From positions 1 through 64,000 of the forward strand of contig DATFXM010000140.1 in the NCBI GenBank assembly GCA_035315885.1: a DNA stretch of 64,000 nt. Direction: 5' to 3'. Positions within the stretch are counted from its first letter, which is position 1. Every line of letters begins with the position of its first letter. The notes under the pieces are model-generated. The model searched no databases and was not told the origin of the DNA. It worked only from the letters and a program-made list of their open reading frames with translations. This document shows positions 19,364 to 27,161 of the stretch, one piece after another. A program made the translations under genes and the position numbers. This DNA is from DATFXM01 sp035315885. Lineage in GTDB: Bacteria > Acidobacteriota > Blastocatellia > UBA7656.

Positions 19364-19783
19364 ATGAGTTCTCAAGCAACCCGGATCGACAACCTGGCCA
19401 CAACGATGCAGAGCGTGCAAATGCTTGTAGCGGCACTCGACACCGAATACCAGGAAGCGGTAAAGAACAATGACGTCGAGACGATGGATCGCATCCTCGA
19501 AGATGATTTTATTCTCGTTACCGGGAATGGAAAGGTGTTCACCAAGGCCGACCTGTTGACGGAGGCCGCGGAAAACAGAGTAATCTACGAGCGGCAGGAA
19601 GATACGCACCAAACCGTGCGAGTTTGGGGCGACACGGCTGTAGTGACCGCGCTATTGTGGGCAAAGGGAACGGATCGTGGAGAACCATTCAACTATCGAG
19701 TCTGGTTCAGCGATACCTATGTCCGTACTGCGAGCGGCTGGCGCTATGTGTTTGGCCAGTCAGGGAAGAGGGATGAGGAGTAG
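19364..19783 (+). CDS. NTF2-like protein, DUF4440/SnoaL type
   Basis: 139 residues from the ATG at 19,364, preceded by GGAGG with an 8-nt spacer; the open frame upstream to 19,103 lacks protein-like character. The NTF2-like cone is recognisable: AALDTEYQEAVKNNDVETMDRILEDDF, then HQTVRVWGDTAVVTALLW and WFSDTYVRTASGWRYVFGQ. Such proteins are small-ligand binding or isomerase folds. The stop codon TAG is the start of a family B repeat unit, so the repeat touches the coding sequence. It may be cotranscribed with the AraC regulator 76 nt downstream. Confidence 0.75.
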   Translation: MSSQATRIDNLATTMQSVQMLVAALDTEYQEAVKNNDVETMDRILEDDFILVTGNGKVFTKADLLTEAAENRVIYERQEDTHQTVRVWGDTAVVTALLWAKGTDRGEPFNYRVWFSDTYVRTASGWRYVFGQSGKRDEE

Positions 19784-19848
19784 GCAGCAGGCAGTATGCA
19801 GTATGTAGCAGGCAGTAACGCGTAGTCAGCCCAAACTGCCTACTGCTC
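19781..19848. repeat. family B repeat pair
   Basis: TAGGCAGCAGGCAGTATGCAGTATG at the left and AACTGCCTACTGC at the right, forming a hairpin of inverted GCAGTAGGCAG units between the DUF4440 and AraC genes. The first TAG is the stop codon of the upstream gene. Confidence 0.75.
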
Positions 19849-19859
19849 GGGGGGGCACA

Positions 19860-20696
19860 ATGAATTCGATACCTGAATCGGCTCGTGTTAGTCACAACGG
19901 TTTTAGTTTTAGTCTGCTGACCGATATGCCCGGCCTAGTGGAAGTTCCGGGAATGGAGGAACTGAGGGTCTCGATCCACGCCGGACCGCCAGTTCAGGTT
20001 TCTTGCCGCAGGGCAGGCCTCTATCACTCCGGGACATCAGTGTACGGGGATATCCACGTCATTCCCGCTGGAACTCCGAGCACATGGGAAATCCGCGGCA
20101 AGGACACGTTCCTGACCTTGAGCCTGTCTGCAGCGCTCCTCACTAAGGCAGCCGAGGAACTAAATCTTGATCCGTCCAGGATAGAGATCAGGAACCGCTT
20201 CCAGGTGCGCGACAGTCAATTGGAACACATCGGATGGGTCCTGAAGGAAGAAATGGAGTGCGGCTGTCCTTGCGGCCCTGGATACATTGACAGCCTGGCG
20301 ATGGCAGTCGCTACGCGATTGGTCTGCTGCCACAGTTCGACACCGGTCGACGTCCGAAGGCCTAATAAACGATTGTCGGATCGCAGGCTCAGACAGGTAT
20401 TCGCTTACATCGAGGACAATCTTGCAGCGAACGTTTCTCTAGGGGATCTCGCCGCGGTAGTTGGTCTTAGCGTCTCGCACTTCAAGATTCTATTCCGTGA
20501 GGCAGTTGGATTGTCGCCTCATCAATACCTGATCAAGCGACGGGTGGAACGCGCGAGAAGCTTGCTCAGCGAAGGAGAACTCTCAATCGGTCAGATAGCG
20601 CTCCAGACCGGTTTCGTGGATCAGAGCCATCTCTGCCGTCATGTGCAAAGGACATTCGGTGTGTCACCCCGAGCGCTCAGACAGATGTTGAGGTGA
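19860..20696 (+). CDS. AraC-family transcriptional regulator
   Basis: 278 residues. The C-terminal 100 residues are the twin helix-turn-helix domain: LGDLAAVVGLSVSHFKILFREAVGLSPHQYLIKRRVERARSLL is cut here as two signature parts (SVSHFKILFREAVGLSPHQY and IGQIALQTGFVDQSHLCRHV). The N-terminal 170 residues form the ligand/effector domain, with a HVIPAGTPSTWEIRG segment resembling a cupin-like AraC sensor. The effector is unknown. Neighbours (DUF4440 upstream, class C serine hydrolase downstream) do not identify a regulon. A G-rich run precedes the ATG. Confidence 0.85.
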   Translation: MNSIPESARVSHNGFSFSLLTDMPGLVEVPGMEELRVSIHAGPPVQVSCRRAGLYHSGTSVYGDIHVIPAGTPSTWEIRGKDTFLTLSLSAALLTKAAEELNLDPSRIEIRNRFQVRDSQLEHIGWVLKEEMECGCPCGPGYIDSLAMAVATRLVCCHSSTPVDVRRPNKRLSDRRLRQVFAYIEDNLAANVSLGDLAAVVGLSVSHFKILFREAVGLSPHQYLIKRRVERARSLLSEGELSIGQIALQTGFVDQSHLCRHVQRTFGVSPRALRQMLR

Positions 20697-20700
20697 AGGC

Positions 20701-20852
20701 GGTAGGCAGTAGGCAGTATGCAGTATGCAGTATGCAGTAGGCAGTAGGCAGTAGGCAGCAGGCAGTTGGTGGGTGAGTAGCGTGGCGTCACGCCGTCTAC
20801 CTTCATTCGTTGTCATAAACCTGGCGCCTACTGCATACTGCCTACTGCCTAC
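20701..20852. repeat. family B repeat array, inverted
   Basis: Left side: at least seven tandem copies of GTAGGCA or GTATGCA. Right side (20,825-20,852): the complement CCTACTGCATACTGCCTACTGCC. The middle is unique sequence. It starts directly behind the AraC stop codon. Not a CRISPR: units are about 7 nt and there are no spacers. Confidence 0.8.
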
Positions 20853-20879
20853 TTTTCTATGTTCAATCGAGGCATACCA

Positions 20880-21980
20880 ATGAAATCCCGAGCAGGTGGA
20901 GTCCTCGCCCTGGTTTTGTCCCTGTCCGTTGCTATTGCAGGTCAGCAGCCGGCGGCGGACTTGGGCTCGCAAATCGAGCGCATTGTCACAACGACTTTGG
21001 AGAAGCAGCACACACCGGCGATGACTGTAGCCGTCGCGCTGGACGGGCGAATGATCTTCTCAAAGGGATTCGGTACTGCCGACCTCGAGAACGGCGTGCC
21101 TGCAACCTCCGAAACACTCATTCGCACGGGTTCAATCGCGAAGTCGATCACCGCCGCCGCTGCGATGACACTCGTTGAGGCGGGCAAACTCGACCTCGAC
21201 GCCCCAATCGCAAAATATTGCTCCGCATTTCCCAAACAGCAGGGAACCATCACGACGCGACAACTTCTGACTCACACCTCGGGCATTCGGCACTATAAGG
21301 ACAGGGCCGAGGTCGACAGCACGAAGCACTATCAAAGCATGAGCGACGGCTTCGCGATTTTTGCAGCCGACGCGCCTCTGTTTGAGGCGGGCACTAAGTA
21401 CAGCTACAGCACCTATGGGTACACGGTCGTGGGATGCGTGATCGAAGGTGCGTCCGGGCAGAAGTATTGGGACTACGTCCGTGAGCACGTGCTGCTTCCT
21501 GCGGGTATGACTCATACCTTCGTTGACGATCTCTACACGATCGTGCCGCACCGCGCGCGTGGGTATCAGTTCAAGCAGGGGAAGGTGGAAAATGCCGGGC
21601 TGATGGACTCGAGTTATAAGATTCCCGGTGGGGGACTCGTTTCTACTGCCGAAGATCTCGTGCGGTTTGGCGTGGCGCTCATTGACGGAAAAATCGTGAA
21701 GCCGGAGACGCTCGCGGAGATGTGGCACCCGACCGGGCGTCCCCAGCTACAGAATGGAAGGCCATCGAACTACGGAATTGGCTTCGGTGTTCTTGCGATC
21801 GATGGCCAAAAGTACGTCACACACAGCGGCGGTCAGCAAGGAACGAGCACGGACATGGTATTGATACCCGGCAAGCGCTTCGTCGTCGCAGTGATGGCCA
21901 ACAACGAAGACGCGCAGCCCTTCGAAGTAACAAGGTCCGTCCTCGACCTTTACCACATGCCGCGTCCTCAGCAGAGATGA
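20880..21980 (+). CDS. serine hydrolase, class C beta-lactamase family, exported
   Basis: 366 residues from the ATG at 20,880 (GAGG 7 nt upstream). A signal peptide ends around AIAGQQ. Motif 1 SxxK is SIAK in GSIAKSITAAAAMTL; motif 2 is Tyr-Ser-x at YSYSTYGYTVVG; motif 3 is the HSGG segment in THSGGQQGTSTD, which takes the place of KTG. This set is that of the large 'beta-lactamase related' group: esterases, D-aminopeptidases and penicillin-binding proteins, more often than true beta-lactamases. Periplasmic location is inferred from the signal peptide. Confidence 0.85.
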   Translation: MKSRAGGVLALVLSLSVAIAGQQPAADLGSQIERIVTTTLEKQHTPAMTVAVALDGRMIFSKGFGTADLENGVPATSETLIRTGSIAKSITAAAAMTLVEAGKLDLDAPIAKYCSAFPKQQGTITTRQLLTHTSGIRHYKDRAEVDSTKHYQSMSDGFAIFAADAPLFEAGTKYSYSTYGYTVVGCVIEGASGQKYWDYVREHVLLPAGMTHTFVDDLYTIVPHRARGYQFKQGKVENAGLMDSSYKIPGGGLVSTAEDLVRFGVALIDGKIVKPETLAEMWHPTGRPQLQNGRPSNYGIGFGVLAIDGQKYVTHSGGQQGTSTDMVLIPGKRFVVAVMANNEDAQPFEVTRSVLDLYHMPRPQQR

Positions 21981-22032
21981 ATCGCAGCTCGTGACTCTGC
22001 CGGGAACGTACCGCCTCACTGAATCTCTTGAG

Positions 22033-22209
22033 CTACGTTCGTTTTCCTCGCTCGATAATGATCTTCAGCGCCAGGAATGTCGCAAAGAACTGCCAGATCA
22101 TGCAGAGTGAAAGTAACACCACGCGCGGTGGACTCACGTATGGCAGGCTTTGAAACGTCACCATCGCCGCTGTAGCGGTGAGTGAGCTACTCATCACGGC
22201 GAAGATCAT
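22033..22209 (-). CDS. possible 58-residue membrane peptide or C-terminal gene fragment
   Basis: This leftward frame encodes MIFAVMSSSLTATAAMV, then FQSLPYVSPPRVV, then LSLCMIWQFFATFLALKIII and ends RGKRT: two hydrophobic helices and a basic tail, which is protein-like. Upstream the reading frame runs into family B repeats, so it is either a small membrane protein or the remaining 3' end of a larger gene disrupted by repeats. It is too short for reliable coding statistics. The rest of the 21,981-22,517 gap is the repeat array and a leader with no gene. Confidence 0.35.
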   Translation of the reverse strand: MIFAVMSSSLTATAAMVTFQSLPYVSPPRVVLLSLCMIWQFFATFLALKIIIERGKRT

Positions 22210-22215
22210 GAAATC

Positions 22216-22370
22216 TACGCAGTAGTGGGCAGTACGCAGTACGCAGTAGGCAGTTTGGATGGACTGGCGGTAACTGTCTACTGGAGTCTATTGCATGACA
22301 TACACAGCACCGCCTGTTGTCCCTGCCTGCTGCCTACTCCCTACTGCGTACTGCGCACTGCCTACTGCCC
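22216..22370. repeat. family B repeat array, inverted
   Basis: CGCAGTAGTGGGCAGTACGCAGTACGCAGTAGGCAG-type units at the left (about 22,218-22,254) and the complement CTGCCTGCTGCCTACTCCCTACTGCGTACTGC-type units at the right (22,324-22,370). Confidence 0.75.
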
Positions 22371-22517
22371 AGGAGCCCGTTCATTCCAAAAATACGCTAA
22401 GTAAGATGAAGGGAATGGTAGAAGAGATGAACGGACCTGGATATCAGTACTGCGGGATCGCGTTCATCCGCACGGTTGAAGGTGGATCATTCTAGCCAAC
22501 TAAGGAGACAGATAATC

Positions 22518-23444
22518 ATGAGCGCGATTCAATCAGAGATTACGTATAGTTATCGGGAGACGTTGGCCGCTTCGCAGAGAGCGAACTGGCGTATTGAAGA
22601 CATCATCGGTGGAGACAAGCGACTGAGTTTCACAAGCCCGCTGATGCCGGAATCTTTCGCACGCGTAGAGGAACTCAGTTTCCTTACGCCCATCGAGAAG
22701 TTGAAGTTGAATCAGATTCGCGGCTTCGACTACTTGTGTGCATTCGGGCTGGTAGAAGAGTTCATTCTGCCATTCGTGCTCGATCACGCACGCACGCACC
22801 TGCAGGATGATGACTACCGCGTGCGCGCGTTTCTGTCATTCGCTTCGGAGGAGGCTAAGCACATTCAGCTCTTCAAGCTCTTCCGCGAGGATTTCGAGCA
22901 GGGATTCGGGCCCGAGTGCCTGTTCATCGGGCCGCCAAGCGCAATCGCCGAGACCATTCTTGCGCATGACCCTTTGGCGGTTGCGTTGGTGATCCTGCAC
23001 CTTGAATGGATGACGCAGCGCCATTACGTAGATTCAATCAAGAACGTTCGCGACCTCGACCCCCAGTTCACCAGTTTGCTCAGGCATCACTGGATGGAGG
23101 AGTCGCAGCACGCGAAGCTGGACACCCTGATGGTCGAAGCTCTGGCGGAAGGCCGAAGCGAGGCCGAATTGGAGCAGGCGCTTTCTGGGTATTTGGAGAT
23201 TGGAGGCTTTCTCGATTCGGGGTTGCGACAGCAGGCCGAATTCAATCTCGAAAACCTGAAACGCAGCACTGGGCGCGCATTCACATCAGACGAAGAGACA
23301 GAGTTCGTGACTAAGCAACATCAGGCGTTGCGATGGACTTTTCTTGGTTCGGGCATGACCCATCCGAAGTTCCAGGCCACCCTTGAGCGGCTGTCGCCGG
23401 CATTGCGGAAGCGCATCGAGGAGGTTGCGCCTTTGTTTTGTTGA
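22518..23444 (+). CDS. ferritin-like diiron protein (diiron oxygenase-like)
   Basis: 308 residues from the ATG at 22,518, with AGGAG 10 nt upstream. Helical protein with two ExxH-type diiron half-sites: EEAKHIQLF (about residues 112-120) and EESQHAKLD (about 195-203), plus Glu candidates in the preceding helices (VEEFILPFVLDHARTH and LEWMTQRHY). This arrangement fits ferritin-like oxidases or AurF-type N-oxygenases. No signal peptide, so cytoplasmic. No gene beside it suggests a substrate. The partner electron donor is not evident. Confidence 0.7.
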   Translation: MSAIQSEITYSYRETLAASQRANWRIEDIIGGDKRLSFTSPLMPESFARVEELSFLTPIEKLKLNQIRGFDYLCAFGLVEEFILPFVLDHARTHLQDDDYRVRAFLSFASEEAKHIQLFKLFREDFEQGFGPECLFIGPPSAIAETILAHDPLAVALVILHLEWMTQRHYVDSIKNVRDLDPQFTSLLRHHWMEESQHAKLDTLMVEALAEGRSEAELEQALSGYLEIGGFLDSGLRQQAEFNLENLKRSTGRAFTSDEETEFVTKQHQALRWTFLGSGMTHPKFQATLERLSPALRKRIEEVAPLFC

Positions 23445-23454
23445 GAAAGTTGTG

Positions 23455-23635
23455 GTTGGCGGGGAGGGCGGAAGGCGAAGGGGCGACGGGCGAACGGGCG
23501 ACACGGAGAAAGTGACACGCTAATAACGACAATGCCTGGGAGAATGTGTACGCATCTGCGCGTCCGAGTCGCCCCTTCGCCCTTCGCCCCTTCTCTCCGC
23601 GTCCCTCCTCCCCGCGTCCCCGCGTCTTCCCTTCG
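23455..23635. repeat. family C inverted repeat
   Basis: Left arm GGGCGACGGGCGAACGGGCGACACGGAG-type sequence (23,480-23,518), right arm GTCGCCCCTTCGCCC and CCGCGTCCCCGCGTCTTCC (23,568-23,632). It sits between convergent 3' ends, adjacent to the stop codon of the acyl-CoA synthetase gene. Confidence 0.7.
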
Positions 23636-23641
23636 CAGTAC

Positions 23642-25366
23642 TCACGCCGCCCCTTTGCCCACAAGGCCGTAATGTTGAATCAACTGCTTCCTCAACTCGA
23701 ACTTCTTGACCTTCCCGCTCGCAGTTAATGGAAACGACGTCGTGAAGCTCAAATATCTTGGAACCTTATGGCGGCTGATCCCCTCGCGGCAGTATTGAAG
23801 GACTTCATCAGACGTCAGCGACGAGCCGGCCTTCAACCGGATCACCGCAGCGACTTCCTCACCCATGAATTCGTCGGGCAAGCCGACAACCTGAGCCTCG
23901 GCGATGTCGGAATGACGCATGAGGAACGATTCGATCTCCGCCGGATATATGTTCTCACCGCCGCGGATGATCATGTCTTTCACTCGTCCAACAATGTTTA
24001 CGTAGCCGAGCTCATTCATCGTCGCCAGATCACCGGTGTGCAACCAGCCTTCACTGTCGATCGCTTCGGCAGTTTGCTCCGGCATGTTGTAGTAGCCCTT
24101 CATAACGAGAAACCCGCGAGCCATCAACTCGCCTGATTGCCCGAGGCCCAGCGGCTCGCCGGTGACCGGATCCGCGATCTTTATGTCAATGTGCGGATGC
24201 GGTATTCCTACCGTGGAGGACTTGAGTTCGAAACTGTCTGTTTGAATCGTCTGGGTCACTGTCCCGGTCGCTTCGGTGAGTCCGAACACTATCGTGCAGT
24301 CGGCTCCCATTCTGGCCAGGACTTCTTCCATCAGGACCATCGGCACTGGCGTCGCGCCGCTGATATTCTCGCGCAGCGATGACACGTCGAACTCTCCCGC
24401 CAGGAAGCGCGGATGGTTAAGCATCGCGATCAGCATCGTTGGAACATTGAACGAGAAGGTCGCCTTCTCGTTGTGGAACAGTTCCAGCTCTTTTGCGGGA
24501 TCGAATGTTATCAGCGGGATCAGCGTGCAGCCGACGTATATCGGAAACAGGATTGCACCGAGGCTCCCGGCGATGTGAAAAAACGGCATCGGCGTTACGT
24601 AGCGGTCATCCTGGCTCAACCTGCAGAGAATGCACGAGACGTGAGTCTGATTGACCATCGCGTAGTGCGTCAACATCACACCTTTTGGAAACCCCGTCGT
24701 CCCGCTGGTGTACTGTATCTGGATCACATCGTGTGGGTCGAGACTCGACTCTCTCTCTATCAGCCTATCGTCCGGCAACTCGGAACCCAATCGAGCCACG
24801 TCTGAATAGAGCATCATCCCCGGCTTTACTTCGTTGCCAATCAATATCACACGTTGCAGCCTGGGGAGATTCGAACTTCGCAGCTTTTCTCGAATCGGAT
24901 CGCTCAGCGATTTCAATTCAGGCGCTATGCAGTACATGGATTCGACGAAGGAATTCCCGCGATGCTCTTCAATCGTGAACAGCGTAGTGACGTCGCCCTG
25001 ACGCAACACATACTCAAGCTCGGCGGTGCGGTAATTAGTGTTAACCGTGACCAGAATCGCGCCAATCTTCGACAGCGCGATCTCGAGCATCGCCCATTCG
25101 GGCAGATTGGTGGCCCACACCGCTACGTGTTCACCCTTTTGAATTCCGAACGCCAGCAGCCCCTTGGCGATCTGGTCCACTTCGCGCTTGTATTCGGAGT
25201 AAGTGAGACGCAACTCGAGACCGATCTCCGGATAGTTGTAGACCAACGCTTCCTTGTCGGGAAGAGCCTCGCATTGTCGGTTGAACAGCTCACCGATCGT
25301 GAGATCGATCAACTCGATGCCGCGACTCTCTGCGTCCCAGACGGCCCTATCGCCCTTGAGCCCCAT
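23642..25366 (-). CDS. AMP-forming acyl-CoA synthetase
   Basis: About 574 residues from the ATG at 25,366, which has GAGG 6 nt upstream; the frame extends to a TTG at 25,456. ANL-superfamily motifs in order: P-loop YTSGTTGFPKGVMLTH, FGLTEATGT, GWLHTGDLA and the C-terminal catalytic Lys motif in PLTASGKVKKFELR. It activates a carboxylic acid with ATP and loads it on CoA. Closest resemblance is to medium/long-chain fatty acyl-CoA synthetases of the FadD/AcsM kind. It is divergent from the carboxylase operon, suggesting a joint role in acyl-CoA catabolism. Confidence 0.9.
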   Translation of the reverse strand: MGLKGDRAVWDAESRGIELIDLTIGELFNRQCEALPDKEALVYNYPEIGLELRLTYSEYKREVDQIAKGLLAFGIQKGEHVAVWATNLPEWAMLEIALSKIGAILVTVNTNYRTAELEYVLRQGDVTTLFTIEEHRGNSFVESMYCIAPELKSLSDPIREKLRSSNLPRLQRVILIGNEVKPGMMLYSDVARLGSELPDDRLIERESSLDPHDVIQIQYTSGTTGFPKGVMLTHYAMVNQTHVSCILCRLSQDDRYVTPMPFFHIAGSLGAILFPIYVGCTLIPLITFDPAKELELFHNEKATFSFNVPTMLIAMLNHPRFLAGEFDVSSLRENISGATPVPMVLMEEVLARMGADCTIVFGLTEATGTVTQTIQTDSFELKSSTVGIPHPHIDIKIADPVTGEPLGLGQSGELMARGFLVMKGYYNMPEQTAEAIDSEGWLHTGDLATMNELGYVNIVGRVKDMIIRGGENIYPAEIESFLMRHSDIAEAQVVGLPDEFMGEEVAAVIRLKAGSSLTSDEVLQYCREGISRHKVPRYLSFTTSFPLTASGKVKKFELRKQLIQHYGLVGKGAA

Positions 25367-25555
25367 TTTGGCCTCGCTCTGCTGCAGTGAATTCTGGTTG
25401 CTGCGTTTTTGGGTTGAGAATAAAACGCAACCAAGTACTGGCTTGTGATCAGACAAACTGCCCTTTTCTTGACAAGCAACAGGGCGTTCTTTACTGTCTC
25501 AGGGCTTCGCTAGGCTATCAATTCTCTTCGGTCATCGCAACGACGGCAGGCGCGC

Positions 25556-27151
25556 ATGCAAGTCATCAAAACGGTCGTCAATTCCAGCGACGAAATCTAC
25601 AGAGCTAACTACGAAACAAATTCGGCGGCAATCGAAAAATTGAAGCGCGAACTCTCTCGCTCGACCAAAGGAGGCGGCGATCAGTACGTCAAACGTCATC
25701 TCGCGCGAGGTCGGATGCTTCCGCGTGAACGCATAGAGATGCTACTCGACGAGGGCTCGTACTTTCTGGAGGTCGCACCGCTTGCGGGCATCGGAATGGA
25801 GAACGAGTTTATAGGTGCCGGCGTTGTTGGCGGCGTAGGCCTCGTCTCCGGGCGAGAGTGCATCATCATAGCCAACGAGGCCACGGTCAAAGGCGGAGCG
25901 GTCAGCGAGATCGGACAGCTCAAGAATCGGCGCCTCTCCGATATTGGTACCGAAAACCATCTGCCGAGCATTAGCCTTGTCGAGTCTGCAGGGGCTGATC
26001 TTCCGGTGCAAGCAAAAATCTTCGTTCCCGGAGGCCGCGGGTTTCGCGAGATAACTCGCCGCTCGAAGCTGCGCATCCCGAGCATTTCGGTTGTGTTCGG
26101 CAATTCGACTGCGGGAGGTGCGTACCTGCCCGGAATGTCCGATTACGTGATAATGGTCAGGAACCAGGCGCAGGTTTTTCTGGGAGGTCCGCCGCTTGTA
26201 AAGATGGCGACCGGTGAAGTGGTCGATGAGGAATCATTGGGCGGAGCTGAAATGCACTCGCAGACATCGGGGCTGTCGGACTATCTTGCGGAGGATGAAC
26301 TCGACGGGATTCGAATGGCCAGAGATATCGTCAGGCATTACTGCGACCCTTCCCCAAGGCCTCGCCTGCGTCCAGTCGAAGAACCTCTGTACCCTGCGGA
26401 TGAATTGTTGGGGATAGCTTCGGCCGACGTGCGAGTCCCGTTCGAGTCGCGTGAAGTCATCGCGAGAATTGTGGACGGCTCGCGATTCGAGGAATTCAAA
26501 TCCAAATACGGCACAACGCTGGTGACCGGGTTCGCTTACGTACACGGTTACTCGGTAGGCATACTTGCAAACAACGGGGTGTTGATGTCCGAGTCGGCGG
26601 CCAAGGGCGCTCAGTTCATCCAGCTTTGCAATCAACAGAACATTCCGCTTGTATTTCTGCAAAACATCACCGGTTTCATGGTAGGTCGAACTTATGAAGA
26701 GCAGGGAATCATCCGCAACGGAGCAAAACTGATCAACGGGGTGTCGAACTCTACCGTGCCGGCGATAACGATCATGACCGGGAGTTCGTACGGGGCGGGC
26801 AACTACGCGATGTGCGGTCGAGCTTACGAGCCGCGCTTCTTGTTCACATGGCCCAATCACCGGATTGCGGTGATGGGTCCGCAGCAGCTTTCGGGGGTGA
26901 TGGACATCATCAAGCGCGAGGCTTTAGCCAAGCAAGGACTGCCCGTCGAGGAAGAAAAGCTGAACGCCGCGAAAATGGCTCTGGAGGCTCAGATCGAAAG
27001 AGAGTCCGATCCTTACTTTGCAACTGCGAGGCTTTGGGATGACGGGATCATCGACCCGCGCGATACTCGGACCGTGATAGCAATATCGCTCTCGGCGTCT
27101 TGCAACAGACCAGTGGAAGGAACGATGGAGTGGGGAGTGTTCAGGCACTAG
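25556..27151 (+). CDS. acyl-CoA carboxylase, carboxyltransferase subunit (methylcrotonyl-CoA type)
   Basis: 531 residues, the usual length. Two crotonase-like halves: the acyl-CoA-binding N half (VGLVSGRECIIIANEATVKGGA, VFGNSTAGGAYLPGMSDYV) and the carboxybiotin-binding C half (FLQNITGFMVG, GSSYGAGNYAMCGRAY). LGGAEMHSQTSGLSDYLAEDE is nearer methylcrotonyl- or geranyl-CoA carboxylase beta subunits than propionyl-CoA carboxylase. It transfers CO2 from the partner's biotin to an acyl-CoA. Its stop is 10 nt before the biotin carboxylase start, so it is an operon. Confidence 0.9.
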   Translation: MQVIKTVVNSSDEIYRANYETNSAAIEKLKRELSRSTKGGGDQYVKRHLARGRMLPRERIEMLLDEGSYFLEVAPLAGIGMENEFIGAGVVGGVGLVSGRECIIIANEATVKGGAVSEIGQLKNRRLSDIGTENHLPSISLVESAGADLPVQAKIFVPGGRGFREITRRSKLRIPSISVVFGNSTAGGAYLPGMSDYVIMVRNQAQVFLGGPPLVKMATGEVVDEESLGGAEMHSQTSGLSDYLAEDELDGIRMARDIVRHYCDPSPRPRLRPVEEPLYPADELLGIASADVRVPFESREVIARIVDGSRFEEFKSKYGTTLVTGFAYVHGYSVGILANNGVLMSESAAKGAQFIQLCNQQNIPLVFLQNITGFMVGRTYEEQGIIRNGAKLINGVSNSTVPAITIMTGSSYGAGNYAMCGRAYEPRFLFTWPNHRIAVMGPQQLSGVMDIIKREALAKQGLPVEEEKLNAAKMALEAQIERESDPYFATARLWDDGIIDPRDTRTVIAISLSASCNRPVEGTMEWGVFRH

Positions 27152-27161
27152 TCCGATCGCG

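Noticed and set aside
20701..20852. Possible CRISPR array
   Set aside because: Units are only 7 nt, without spacers, and inverted arms form a hairpin; no cas genes nearby.
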